Position numbers and translations under genes: made by a program. A DNA stretch of 34,941 nucleotides from Patescibacteria group bacterium. GTDB lineage: Bacteria > Patescibacteriota > Patescibacteriia > UBA10025 > JAHIVO01. The first letter of the stretch is position 1, and every line of letters starts with the position of its first letter. Below the pieces are notes generated by a model. The model was given only the letters and a program-made list of their open reading frames with translations. It did not search any database and had not been told where the DNA came from. Shown one piece after another: positions 17,683-26,174 of this stretch. The DNA is taken from assembly GCA_018816445.1 (NCBI GenBank), contig JAHIVO010000019.1:1-34941 (forward strand), in the 5' to 3' direction.

Positions 17683-17880
17683 TTATCTACCTGGGTAGCC
17701 GTCACGCATATGGGTTATCTGTTCAAAGCCTGCTGCATCAAGCTGATCTTCACGATGGAGGGTTGCCATAGTAATTTCCTGGTCTTTTGCTGCTGCGAGA
17801 AGATTCTCTAATCGACTCACCTCAGCTATCAGCCTTTTATTCTCCGCAACGAGCCAAGTGTTTTCTGATTGCGTGGACAT
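17683..17880 (-). CDS. Small coiled-coil-like protein
   Basis: 65 aa, AGGAG SD upstream, terminator downstream; MSTQSENTWLVAENKRLIAEVSRLENLLAAAKDQE. Confidence 0.6.
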   Translation of the reverse strand: MSTQSENTWLVAENKRLIAEVSRLENLLAAAKDQEITMATLHREDQLDAAGFEQITHMRDGYPGR

Positions 17881-17954
17881 AACAATTAACTCCTGTAAAT
17901 GTAATGAACGTTTTTGTTTACTTTTTCTCTGGTACTAATATTTAATTAGTCTCA

Positions 17955-17993
17955 GGGAAAAGGAGGGAAGTCATACAAAATGACTTCCCTTTA
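17955..17993 (-). terminator. Intrinsic terminator for the secreted protein gene
   Basis: GGGAAGTCA...TGACTTCCC followed on the minus strand by TCCTTTTCC. Confidence 0.65.
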
Positions 17994-18010
17994 AGTTTGG
18001 AGAGTAAGAG

Positions 18011-18592
18011 TTAGAAATTGAGTACTGCCCTGGCCCAGATTTGGTTAGGGCCCGAATGAAACTGGTAACTTCCGATTAGCACGAACTGCCCATCTTTGAA
18101 TGGCAGAACCAGCCGTGGGCCGTAGCCATAATCGTCAACTGCATCCTTGAAGTGCATATTTTCGGTTTCAGCACCGAGAAGGCAGATCTGTCCGAGGCGG
18201 TAGTTGGCATCCAGATAGGTGTACCAGTTCTGGGAATCCATGAAGTATTCGATATTGCTCCAGATATGTACCGGGTCTTTTTTGTCGTAGGAAAAGCGGA
18301 TGTCGATCATACCTTCACCTTTATTTTCTTTAATAAAGGCGCCGGCATTGAATTCAATCCACCAATTATTCCCGCAATACTTAGGACCAGCAACAGCCAC
18401 AGTTACCTTGGCGCCGGGATTGGGGATAATCAGCCAGCCGCTGATGCCGAACTTACTTGTTTCACTGACCTGCTTAGTGCCATGCAACAGTAACTTTGTG
18501 TTATAAACGATTTCAGCCTGAGCCGGAATAGCACAAATAGCCCAAAAACAGGTGACAATGGCTATTACCATAAATGATTTGAGTTGTTTCAC
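18011..18592 (-). CDS. Secreted beta-rich protein with signal peptide
   Basis: GTG at 18592 preceded by GAGGAGGG; signal peptide VKQLKSFMVIAIVTCFWAICAIPAQA-E; alternating aromatic/polar C-terminus ending WARAVLNF. Confidence 0.7.
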   Translation of the reverse strand: MKQLKSFMVIAIVTCFWAICAIPAQAEIVYNTKLLLHGTKQVSETSKFGISGWLIIPNPGAKVTVAVAGPKYCGNNWWIEFNAGAFIKENKGEGMIDIRFSYDKKDPVHIWSNIEYFMDSQNWYTYLDANYRLGQICLLGAETENMHFKDAVDDYGYGPRLVLPFKDGQFVLIGSYQFHSGPNQIWARAVLNF

Positions 18593-18938
18593 AACTCCCT
18601 CCTCGTGTTTATTGGTTTCTCTCTCCTCTTTCAAAGAACGATCATTTGATCTTTAACCGGTAATACTATATCATTATTAATGAGTGGCAAAGAACACCAC
18701 AGGGTGATAAATAACACCAATAGATAGTGGTATTTTAAGTATTTTGGCTAATATTAGATAATTATTTTTAAATTGGTATTCCTTCTTTTTACTGGTATGT
18801 GTTATATGTTTAAGGTTTTAGGATGAATATATGAAGATAAATTGCATATTATAAAATTTGAATTTTATATATATCTTTCAACATTCTTCTATACTTTTTT
18901 CTTTAAACTATAAACCTTATACTTTATTCAAATATGCG

Positions 18939-18995
18939 ATGTATCGAGAAATCCTCCAACAACTGGACATGCAAAAAAACTTTTTTAATTCATAG
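18939..18995 (+). pseudogene. Truncated N-terminal copy of the downstream TrmB gene (or short upstream ORF)
   Basis: MYREILQQLDMQKNFFNS* versus MYRETLQQLGMHKNEAKIY at 19064. Confidence 0.7.
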
Positions 18996-19040
18996 CCACT
19001 TTAGTGGCGTAGTGTTAGAATGCAACGCGACTGAAGTCGC
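18995..19040 (+). repeat. Two related 14-nt palindromes
   Basis: GCCACTTTAGTGGC (18995-19008) and GCGACTGAAGTCGC (19027-19040). Confidence 0.7.
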
Positions 19041-19063
19041 TAAGAAATAGAAGAGAGAAAAAA

Positions 19064-19846
19064 GTGTATAGAGAAACACTCCAACAATTAGGCATGCATA
19101 AAAATGAGGCTAAAATATACGAAGCCCTGTTGTCTTTGGGTCCGGCTAATGTTTCGGAAATCGCCAGCGCGGGCAAGGTTAACCGCCGCAATGTGTATGA
19201 TTCTTTGCGAGGTTTATTAGAAAAAAATATCGTGTTCCGCATATCTGATACAAGAGAAAACAAGTATCAGGCAGCTGAGCCAAAAACACTGCTGCAAATG
19301 CTATTCGAGCAGAAAAAGATGGTCAGTTCAGTCTTACCAGAATTAAAACAAACATATTCACTGCACATGCCGGATGAGCAGGCTTTTATAGCCCGCGGAG
19401 TAGAGGGCATTAAAAATTTCTGGCGCTATATAGCATCACAAACCGGACCAGTTTTATTTGTGGCTGGCAAAGGAGCTTGGCACGATTCTAAGATAAATGA
19501 AGAGCGGAAAATCTATTTTAAATCCTGTAAAGAGAAAAATATTACTATCCAAGGTATTTTTGATTATGAAATGTTAAAAACAGGCAAAGATATTTATTCT
19601 GAATATCAAGTTGATCAATTACGCTTTTTTCCAGAAGGTTTTTCTACAAAATCTACTATGGATATATGCGGTAATAGGGTATTAATGTTTACTATGCCCA
19701 AAGGGAAAAGTATAGAAAACTCAATGATTTTTAATATTATAAGCCCAGCTTTGGCAGATTCTTTTCGTATCTGGTTTAAATACTTATGGCAATTATCTAA
19801 ACCATTAAAGATTGAAAATGGACAAGGAATTAGTAAAAAAACTTGA
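19064..19846 (+). CDS. TrmB-family transcriptional regulator
   Basis: LQQLGMHKNEAKIYEALLSLGPANVSEIASAGKVNRRNVYDSLRGLLEK winged HTH; GTG start. Confidence 0.85.
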   Translation: MYRETLQQLGMHKNEAKIYEALLSLGPANVSEIASAGKVNRRNVYDSLRGLLEKNIVFRISDTRENKYQAAEPKTLLQMLFEQKKMVSSVLPELKQTYSLHMPDEQAFIARGVEGIKNFWRYIASQTGPVLFVAGKGAWHDSKINEERKIYFKSCKEKNITIQGIFDYEMLKTGKDIYSEYQVDQLRFFPEGFSTKSTMDICGNRVLMFTMPKGKSIENSMIFNIISPALADSFRIWFKYLWQLSKPLKIENGQGISKKT

Positions 19847-20573
19847 TGCTATCGGCTTAACAAAAAGTGAAGCGCAAATTTACTTGGCAGTATTAGAAAT
19901 TGGGCAGACAGGTATTTCCAGCATTGCGGAAAAAACCAGCATAAATCGCCGCAATATTTATGATTCTATTAGTACTTTGCTGGATAAAGGTTTAATTTTC
20001 CAAATTATTAGCGAGCGGGAAGGAAAGTATGGCGCAGTTGAGCCGGATAAACTGGTTGAGCTTATTCAATCTAAAGAAATCGCTTTAGCCAGGATTTTAC
20101 CGGATTTGGATGAGTTATTTGGCACAAAAAAAATCCGCGAACAAGCGGTTATATATAAAGGTATAGAAGGGTTTAGAAATTTTATGCAAGATATTCTAAA
20201 TACTGGCCAAGATGTTTATTGTATGGGTGCAAAAGGGGGGTGGGGTAGTAAGGAATTGGGAAGTTTTGCCGATTGGTTTGAAAAAGAGCGTATACGAAAG
20301 AAAATTAAAGTTTATAACTTATTTGATGAAGAGATGAGACCAGCTATTAAGAAAAAACCTTTGTATAGTGTTTTTGGTGAGCACCGATTTTTAGCTAAAG
20401 AATTTTCCACAAATTCCGCAGTAGATATATTCGGCGATAAAGTGGTTACTTTTACTGGCTTATATAAGGAAAAGTTTGATGAGGATGTGACTTTGTTTGT
20501 TTTAACCAGTCCGGAATTAGCCGAGGCTTGGCGGGTGTGGTTTAGGTTGCTATGGGAGAATTCGAATTCATGA
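19818..20573 (+). CDS. TrmB-family transcriptional regulator, tandem paralog overlapping the previous gene
   Basis: LDAIGLTKSEAQIYLAVLEIGQTGISSIAEKTSINRRNIYDSISTLLDKG; ATG 19818 lies inside the upstream ORF end. Confidence 0.85.
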   Translation: MDKELVKKLDAIGLTKSEAQIYLAVLEIGQTGISSIAEKTSINRRNIYDSISTLLDKGLIFQIISEREGKYGAVEPDKLVELIQSKEIALARILPDLDELFGTKKIREQAVIYKGIEGFRNFMQDILNTGQDVYCMGAKGGWGSKELGSFADWFEKERIRKKIKVYNLFDEEMRPAIKKKPLYSVFGEHRFLAKEFSTNSAVDIFGDKVVTFTGLYKEKFDEDVTLFVLTSPELAEAWRVWFRLLWENSNS

Positions 20574-20599
20574 GGGAACAACCAAGGTTTTTCCCTCAT
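20572..20599 (+). terminator. Terminator-like hairpin after the second TrmB gene
   Basis: TGAGGGA...TCCCTCA. Confidence 0.55.
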
Positions 20600-20674
20600 C
20601 ACTCCTATTTCCTTTTTATTGCATCGCTCACCTTAGGAACCCACGAGACCCAAGGTTCGCAATTCTGATAAAGA

Positions 20675-20702
20675 AAAGGACGCCGGTGAGGGCATCCTTA
20701 AG
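20675..20702 (-). terminator. Intrinsic terminator for the 20715 ORF
   Basis: Minus strand AAGGATGCC-ctcacc-GGCGTCCTT followed by TTCTTT. Confidence 0.7.
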
Positions 20703-20714
20703 AGCGGGTTTTAT

Positions 20715-21116
20715 TTACCATTTCAGGCTGATGCCTGGCGGATTGATGTGGATGGAGCTGGCCTCTACTACTGTAAGAGTTTTTGGCAGGCTAGGCGGCA
20801 GAATGCTATCGGGCTGATTTGGGAATATTTCGACATGCGCGCCCTGCAGCCTTATAGTGCCGGTGACCGTAGTGGTAAATCGTAAAGTATTTTGCTGGCC
20901 ATGCCGCGCTTTTATCCATTTAAGCAAGGGATGCCATTTGGCCTCCTCGCCCTCAATGTAATGAGTATTTGTTGAGGATTTAATAAGGATAAAAGCGCCT
21001 TCTGGAATGTTCAATCCACTACTGCTGTTTTTTACAACCCGCAATAGCAGGACTTGTTGTCCGTTGATATCAACGTAAATCACTGCGCATTCTACTGGTA
21101 CTTCAGTTACGTTCAT
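20715..21116 (-). CDS. Hypothetical 133-aa protein
   Basis: CTGGAGGACTAC-ATG SD; TTGAAA-N17-TACAAT promoter-like sequence upstream. Confidence 0.65.
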   Translation of the reverse strand: MNVTEVPVECAVIYVDINGQQVLLLRVVKNSSSGLNIPEGAFILIKSSTNTHYIEGEEAKWHPLLKWIKARHGQQNTLRFTTTVTGTIRLQGAHVEIFPNQPDSILPPSLPKTLTVVEASSIHINPPGISLKW

Positions 21117-21246
21117 GTAGTCCTCCAGGGGATTTTGTTTTCAAATTATATTATTGTAACTGAATTGAGATAAATTTTCAATAGTCTAATAAAAAACAAA
21201 AACCCTCAATTTTTAAGAGGGCCTTTGCTTATATTGCAGTTATAAT

Positions 21247-21537
21247 TTATTCTTTATTTTTCAGCGAATCCTTTAATGCTTTACCAGCCTTGAATTTTGG
21301 TACTGTTACCTCGGGGATCTGGATTCTTTCAGACGGGTTTTGCGGATTCACGCCGCCTCTGGCTGAGCGAACTTTGGCTGAGAAGGTGCCAAAACCTGTC
21401 AGGGTGACTTCCTGGCCCTGCTTTAGAGCTTCAATGGTAATATTCTCAAAAGCATCAAGCATATCTTCAGCCTGCTTTTTGGAAACGCCGACTTTTTCGG
21501 CAATGCGATTTATTAATTCAGCTTTGTTCATATTCAT
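21247..21537 (-). CDS. hup: HU-family DNA-binding protein
   Basis: MNKAELINRIAEKVGVSKKQAEDMLDAFENITIEALKQGQEVTLTGFGTFSAK. Confidence 0.95.
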   Translation of the reverse strand: MNMNKAELINRIAEKVGVSKKQAEDMLDAFENITIEALKQGQEVTLTGFGTFSAKVRSARGGVNPQNPSERIQIPEVTVPKFKAGKALKDSLKNKE

Positions 21538-21557
21538 AAATCCTTATTAATTATTAT

Positions 21558-22361
21558 TTAAATTATAATTTCTTTGGTTATACGCTTAATATTTTTAGCC
21601 TTTTTTGTTTTAGTGTCTATTTCAATGACTACTGCGTTGGCTATGCAAGGTCCGGTTCGGGGTATAGAATGCGGTTTTTTATCGCTTTTATTCTTGAAAT
21701 TGTGGATTATTACACTTTTATCTACGCCCAGCACCTCGTCTCGCGGCCCGACCATGCCCACATCTGTTATATACGCAGTTCCGTCTGATAATATTCTCTC
21801 GTCAGCAGTGGGAATGTGGGTATGCGTGCCAATAACGGCTGATACCCGGCCGTTGACGTGCCAGCCAAAAGCGACTTTTTCTGAGGTAGCTTCAGCATGG
21901 AAGTCAACGATAATTCCGGCTAATCCACTATTTGTATGACGGCTTAAAATTTCGTCTACCGCCTGGAAGGGGTCAGTAAATTCTTCTTCAATAAATACTA
22001 TACCATTTAAGTTTATCACAAGAATGGGACTGGTGCCAGCCAGGACTGTTTGATAGCCAGCACCGGGCATGTCTTCCGGATAGTTAGCCGGACGAATAAG
22101 TGGTGCATCCGCTTTGGCAAAGATTTTTTCAACATCCGGTTTTTTCCAGACATGGTTGCCCGAAGTGAAAAAATTAATACCGGCGCTTTGGCATTCATCA
22201 AGGGTTTTTGGGGTGATGCCGACGCCATGGGCCAGATTTTCAGCATTAGCAATAGTCAAATCCGGCTTGAATTCTTTTTTCATCTCCGGCAGGACTTGAG
22301 TTATAGCCTGGCGTCCGGCTCGTCCGACAATGTCTCCAAAGAATAGTATTTTTATAGTCAT
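21558..22361 (-). CDS. ymdB: YmdB-family metallophosphoesterase
   Basis: MTIKILFFGDIVGRAGRQAI...NAENLAHGVGIT...TSGNHVW...GTHTHIPTAD. Confidence 0.9.
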   Translation of the reverse strand: MTIKILFFGDIVGRAGRQAITQVLPEMKKEFKPDLTIANAENLAHGVGITPKTLDECQSAGINFFTSGNHVWKKPDVEKIFAKADAPLIRPANYPEDMPGAGYQTVLAGTSPILVINLNGIVFIEEEFTDPFQAVDEILSRHTNSGLAGIIVDFHAEATSEKVAFGWHVNGRVSAVIGTHTHIPTADERILSDGTAYITDVGMVGPRDEVLGVDKSVIIHNFKNKSDKKPHSIPRTGPCIANAVVIEIDTKTKKAKNIKRITKEIII

Positions 22362-22367
22362 AGTTTT

Positions 22368-23900
22368 TTACCTGGCGTATTCGGTTATTCTGGTTTCACG
22401 AATAACATTTACCTTAATTTCACCTGGATATTTAAGTTCTTCTTCAATTTTTGTGGCAATTTCTTTGGCTAGTTTGACGGCCTGCAGGTCATCAATTTTA
22501 TCCGGAATAACAAAGACCCTGACTTCGCGGCCGGCCTGGATAGCGTAAGCTTTTTCAACGCCGTCAAAGGTCTTGGTTAAGTCTTCCAGCTCGGATAATC
22601 TCTGCAGGTAATCTTCGTAAGTGTCTTTTCTGGCGCCTGGCCGTGCTCCGGAAATAGCATCAGCAATTTTTACTATCAGAGCTTCCAAGGATGGCGGTTC
22701 ATCTTCGTGATGATAAGCAATACAATTTATGATTTCCTGGGACAGGCCGAATTTCTTGGCAATGTCCCGGCCTATTTCAGGGTGCGTACCTTGGACCTCA
22801 TGGTCTACTGCTTTTCCAATGTCATGGAAAAAGCCGCCTTTTTTAGCCAGGGCTACATTGGCACCTAGTTCTTCAGCCAGGAGAGCGGATAAATGAGCCA
22901 CTTCAATGGCGTGTCTCAGGTTATTCTGCCCATAACTGGTTCTGTATTTCAGCCGGCCGATAATCTGCAGCAGCTTCGGGTCTAGACCGGCAATACCCAC
23001 TTCATAGGCTGCTTCTTCACCGGCTTTTTTAATATCCAACGCCAATTCCTTTTTAGCCACCTCGATTGTTTCTTCAATGCGAGCCGGGTGGATTCTGCCG
23101 TCCTGAATCAGTTTGTCCAGGGTGCGTTTGGCTAAGTGCCGTCTGATTGGGCTAAAACCGGAAATGACAATGGCTTCTGGCGTATCATCTACAATAATTT
23201 CCACACCAGTTAACTGTTCAAGGGTTTTAATGTTTCTGCCTTCCCGGCCGATAATCCTGCCTTTCATTTCATCTGAAGGCAGGTTGACTACTGTTGTTGT
23301 AGTTTCAGCCGTGTGAGGCGCAGCGCAACGCAGGATAACCCGGCTGAGAATATCCTTAGATTCCCTTTCCAGGGCCTCATTAGATTCTCTTTGGAGCTTG
23401 GAGATTCTCTGTACTAACTCATCCTTGATTCCCCTTTCGGTGTTGTCCAGCAATACCTTTTTCGCCTCGTCTTTTGTCAGTTGGGCAATTTTTTCCAGTT
23501 TGGCGATCTGTTCATCTTTGATTTTAATGATTTCTTTCTTGGCTGCTTCCAGCTTGTTGGCTTGTTCAAACAGCTTTTGCTGTTTTTCTTCCAGGTTGAG
23601 CAGTTTCTGGTCAAATAAATTTTCGCGTTTTTCCATTCTTGACTGCGAGTGTTTTAGTTCGCTTTGGCGCGATTCTCCCTCTTCCTTAGCGTCATCAATG
23701 ATTTTTATAGCTTTGTCTTTAGCCTGAATCAGCATTTCTTTCTGCTTGTTTTTGGTTTCTTGTATTAATGCGCTAAGTTTGGATTCAGCGGTGTTTATTT
23801 GTTTAGCCGCCCAAAATTTTCTGCCCCACCAGCCTACTATCATGCCACCCGGCAGGCCAACAATCGTTAAAATAACCCAGATCCAATTTTTAATTTCCAT
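22368..23900 (-). CDS. rny: Ribonuclease Y
   Basis: N-terminal TM plus coiled coil, KH (GRIIGREGRNIKTLEQLTGVEIIVDDTP), HD (RHAIEVAHLSALLAEELG...FHDIGKAVDHE). Confidence 0.96.
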   Translation of the reverse strand: MEIKNWIWVILTIVGLPGGMIVGWWGRKFWAAKQINTAESKLSALIQETKNKQKEMLIQAKDKAIKIIDDAKEEGESRQSELKHSQSRMEKRENLFDQKLLNLEEKQQKLFEQANKLEAAKKEIIKIKDEQIAKLEKIAQLTKDEAKKVLLDNTERGIKDELVQRISKLQRESNEALERESKDILSRVILRCAAPHTAETTTTVVNLPSDEMKGRIIGREGRNIKTLEQLTGVEIIVDDTPEAIVISGFSPIRRHLAKRTLDKLIQDGRIHPARIEETIEVAKKELALDIKKAGEEAAYEVGIAGLDPKLLQIIGRLKYRTSYGQNNLRHAIEVAHLSALLAEELGANVALAKKGGFFHDIGKAVDHEVQGTHPEIGRDIAKKFGLSQEIINCIAYHHEDEPPSLEALIVKIADAISGARPGARKDTYEDYLQRLSELEDLTKTFDGVEKAYAIQAGREVRVFVIPDKIDDLQAVKLAKEIATKIEEELKYPGEIKVNVIRETRITEYAR

Positions 23901-23909
23901 ATTATTTAT

Positions 23910-23950
23910 TGGTTAATAGTTTTTAGTTAATAGTTTATGGTTTTAGTTAA
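23910..23950. repeat. Phased heptamers upstream of rny
   Basis: TGGTTAA TAGTTTT TAGTTAA TAGTTTA TGGTTT(T) TAGTTAA. Confidence 0.8.
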
Positions 23951-23965
23951 ATTAGGTTTACAAAA

Positions 23966-23993
23966 ATAAGGGTAATCTACTAGCGGTAGACCC
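23966..23993 (-). terminator. Intrinsic terminator downstream of clpP
   Basis: Minus strand GGGTCTAC-cgcta-GTAGATTACCC followed by TTATTTTT. Confidence 0.6.
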
Positions 23994-24033
23994 TCGGTAC
24001 TTATTTAAATTAGGATAATTCTAGGTAAAAATT

Positions 24034-24612
24034 CTATTTATGGATTATCTTATCCACTAAACCGTATTTTTTCGCCTGATCAGCTGACATAAAGTAGTCC
24101 CTGTCAGTGTCTTTCCTGATTTTTTCCAAAGATTGTCCGGTGTGCAAAGCCAGAATTTCATTTATTTTGTCCCTGATTTTAATGATGTGCTCAGCCCGAA
24201 TTTTTATATCAATAGCCTGTCCTTCTGCTCCGCCCATAACCTGGTGCAGCATCAACTCTGAGTTGGGTAGGACAAATCGCTTGCCCTTTTTGCCGGCTGC
24301 CAGGAGCACTGCTCCCATTGAGCCGGCTAGCCCCACACCGATGGTGGCTACGTCGGGTTTCACATATTGCATAGTGTCATAAATTGCCAAGCCGGCCGTG
24401 ACTGATCCGCCCGGAGTATTGATATAGATTTTTATATCCTTGGTCTTGTCAATTGATTCCAGAAATAAAAGCTGAGCAATAACTGTATTAGCTACTACAT
24501 CATTAATGGGACTGCCTAGAAAGATTATCCTTTCTTTAAGTAACCGAGAGTATATATCATAGGCACGTTCGCCAAAGTTTGATTTTTCTACCACCGTAGG
24601 TATTAGGTGCAT
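24034..24612 (-). CDS. clpP: ATP-dependent Clp protease proteolytic subunit
   Basis: [40 protein letters not shown] with catalytic Ser/His contexts. Confidence 0.97.
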   Translation of the reverse strand: MHLIPTVVEKSNFGERAYDIYSRLLKERIIFLGSPINDVVANTVIAQLLFLESIDKTKDIKIYINTPGGSVTAGLAIYDTMQYVKPDVATIGVGLAGSMGAVLLAAGKKGKRFVLPNSELMLHQVMGGAEGQAIDIKIRAEHIIKIRDKINEILALHTGQSLEKIRKDTDRDYFMSADQAKKYGLVDKIIHK

Positions 24613-24730
24613 CTATGTAAAAGACTCGTATTAATTATAAATGTGTATTTAATAGTATAATTGGTAACAGGGATTCTTGTCAAGAAGGGGCACTAAAAAA
24701 ATTGTCTAGATGGGATTAAGAATCCCAGCT

Positions 24731-25708
24731 CTATTTTTTCACCACCTGCCAGCCTTGGGGTGTTTCTTTAAGCTGGCCCTTGATAGTAAAGCCGGCTGCT
24801 TTTTTATGGCCGCCGCCGCCGAAAAATTCTGCAATTTTTGATACATCAACATCCGGCTGCGTTGTTCTTAGGCTGCCTTTAATAGTGCCGTCTAATTTTT
24901 CACGCAGTACGATTATAGCCCTGGCCTGCTCCACATTATTTAGAAAGTTAGCAATCCCCTCGCCGCTTTCATCATCTATACCCAATTCATCAAAGTCTTG
25001 CTGGGTAAGCACTGTTGTAACAATTCCGGTTTTTTTGTTATGTTTGAGGCGCGATAAAGCCCGGCCCCAAAGCTGGAGCTGAGATAGGGATTTATTACGG
25101 AAGGTGTTGGTAATAATTTCTCGTACGCGTGCGCCAGAGGTTAATAATTTTGAGGATACCTCCATGGAAGAAGGTGTGGTGGCCAGGTTAGAAAAACTGC
25201 CGGTATCCGTCAGGATGCCGGTTAATAAGCTAGTGGCCACTTCCTTGGTTATGGGGAGCCTGAAGTAGTCAAGAAAATGGAATATTATTTCCGAGGTAGA
25301 CGAGGCTTGGGGATGAACCAGATTAATGTGACCGTAATACTGGTTTGTCGGATGGTGGTCAATGTTTATAACCACTGGCAAGCCTTTTATTTTCCTGAAG
25401 TGTTTATCTACGCCAGCATATTGCAGGTCACCTGAATCAAGTATGATAATTAAGTCATGTTCATTTTTCATCAGATGATTTTCATCATTGCTAATATGCT
25501 CAGTATCAGGCAGGAATTTCAGGTAGTCAGGAGTTTCTGTAAGACAAAACAAAGTATGGTCAGTTTTGACCAGCCTTAGATAATGATGCATGCCTAGTAA
25601 AGAGCCCAGGGCATCACCGTCAGGATTTTGGTGAGTAATCACAATTACCTTATTGGCTTTGTCTATTTCGTCCTTAATTTTTTGGAAAATAGGAAAAAAT
25701 TCTGTCAT
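24731..25708 (-). CDS. DHH/DHHA1-family phosphoesterase (NrnA-like)
   Basis: VITHQNPDGDALGSLLGM, NIDHHPTN, LLTGILTDTGSFSN, GGGGHKKAAGF. Confidence 0.9.
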   Translation of the reverse strand: MTEFFPIFQKIKDEIDKANKVIVITHQNPDGDALGSLLGMHHYLRLVKTDHTLFCLTETPDYLKFLPDTEHISNDENHLMKNEHDLIIILDSGDLQYAGVDKHFRKIKGLPVVINIDHHPTNQYYGHINLVHPQASSTSEIIFHFLDYFRLPITKEVATSLLTGILTDTGSFSNLATTPSSMEVSSKLLTSGARVREIITNTFRNKSLSQLQLWGRALSRLKHNKKTGIVTTVLTQQDFDELGIDDESGEGIANFLNNVEQARAIIVLREKLDGTIKGSLRTTQPDVDVSKIAEFFGGGGHKKAAGFTIKGQLKETPQGWQVVKK

Positions 25709-25712
25709 TGAT

Positions 25713-25806
25713 TAGTTTATAGTTTGTAGTCTATGGTTTATAGTCTATGGTTGAATGGTATTTATATCTAGTAATAATTTAACCATCAACTAACTACCAG
25801 GAACTA
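25713..25806. repeat. Phased heptamers upstream of the nrnA-like gene plus an opposite-orientation block
   Basis: TAGTTTA TAGTTTG TAGTCTA TGGTTTA TAGTCTA TGGTTGA, then TTAACCA TCAACTA ACTACCA GGAACTA (25779-25806). Confidence 0.85.
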
Positions 25807-25812
25807 TTCATC

Positions 25813-26157
25813 CTACTTTTCTCTGTGAATTTTGTCAATAAGGGTGTCAATATGTGAGACTTTTTCTTGTGAAAGATCACTATAAAAAATTAGCTTTGGC
25901 AATTTACGAATAACCATTTTTTTTCCTAATTCATATTGGAGAAAACCGGCTTTTTTATGCAAGGTTCTCATAATGGGTTCCTGTTCTGAAATAGGCAAAA
26001 TACTGACCATGACCTTAGCTTGGCCCAAGTCCTTGCTGGTGTCCACTTTGGTTATAGTAATAAGACAGCCATGGGGGGTATTTATTTCTTTTAATATCAG
26101 CTGTCCAAGTTCTTGTTTAATTAATTCATTTACTTTTTGGATGCGGTGTGATGACAC
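25813..26157 (-). CDS. rbfA: Ribosome-binding factor A
   Basis: RIQKVNELIKQELGQLILKE...ITKVDTSKDLGQAKVMVSI. Confidence 0.9.
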   Translation of the reverse strand: MSSHRIQKVNELIKQELGQLILKEINTPHGCLITITKVDTSKDLGQAKVMVSILPISEQEPIMRTLHKKAGFLQYELGKKMVIRKLPKLIFYSDLSQEKVSHIDTLIDKIHREK

Positions 26158-26174
26158 AATTATTTTATGTAGAG

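Noticed and set aside
17602-17811. Plus-strand 69-aa ORF
   Set aside because: It overlaps the better-supported minus gene 17683-17880, which has an SD and terminator.
22016-22252. Minus ORF inside ymdB
   Set aside because: Alternate frame of a recognisable conserved protein.
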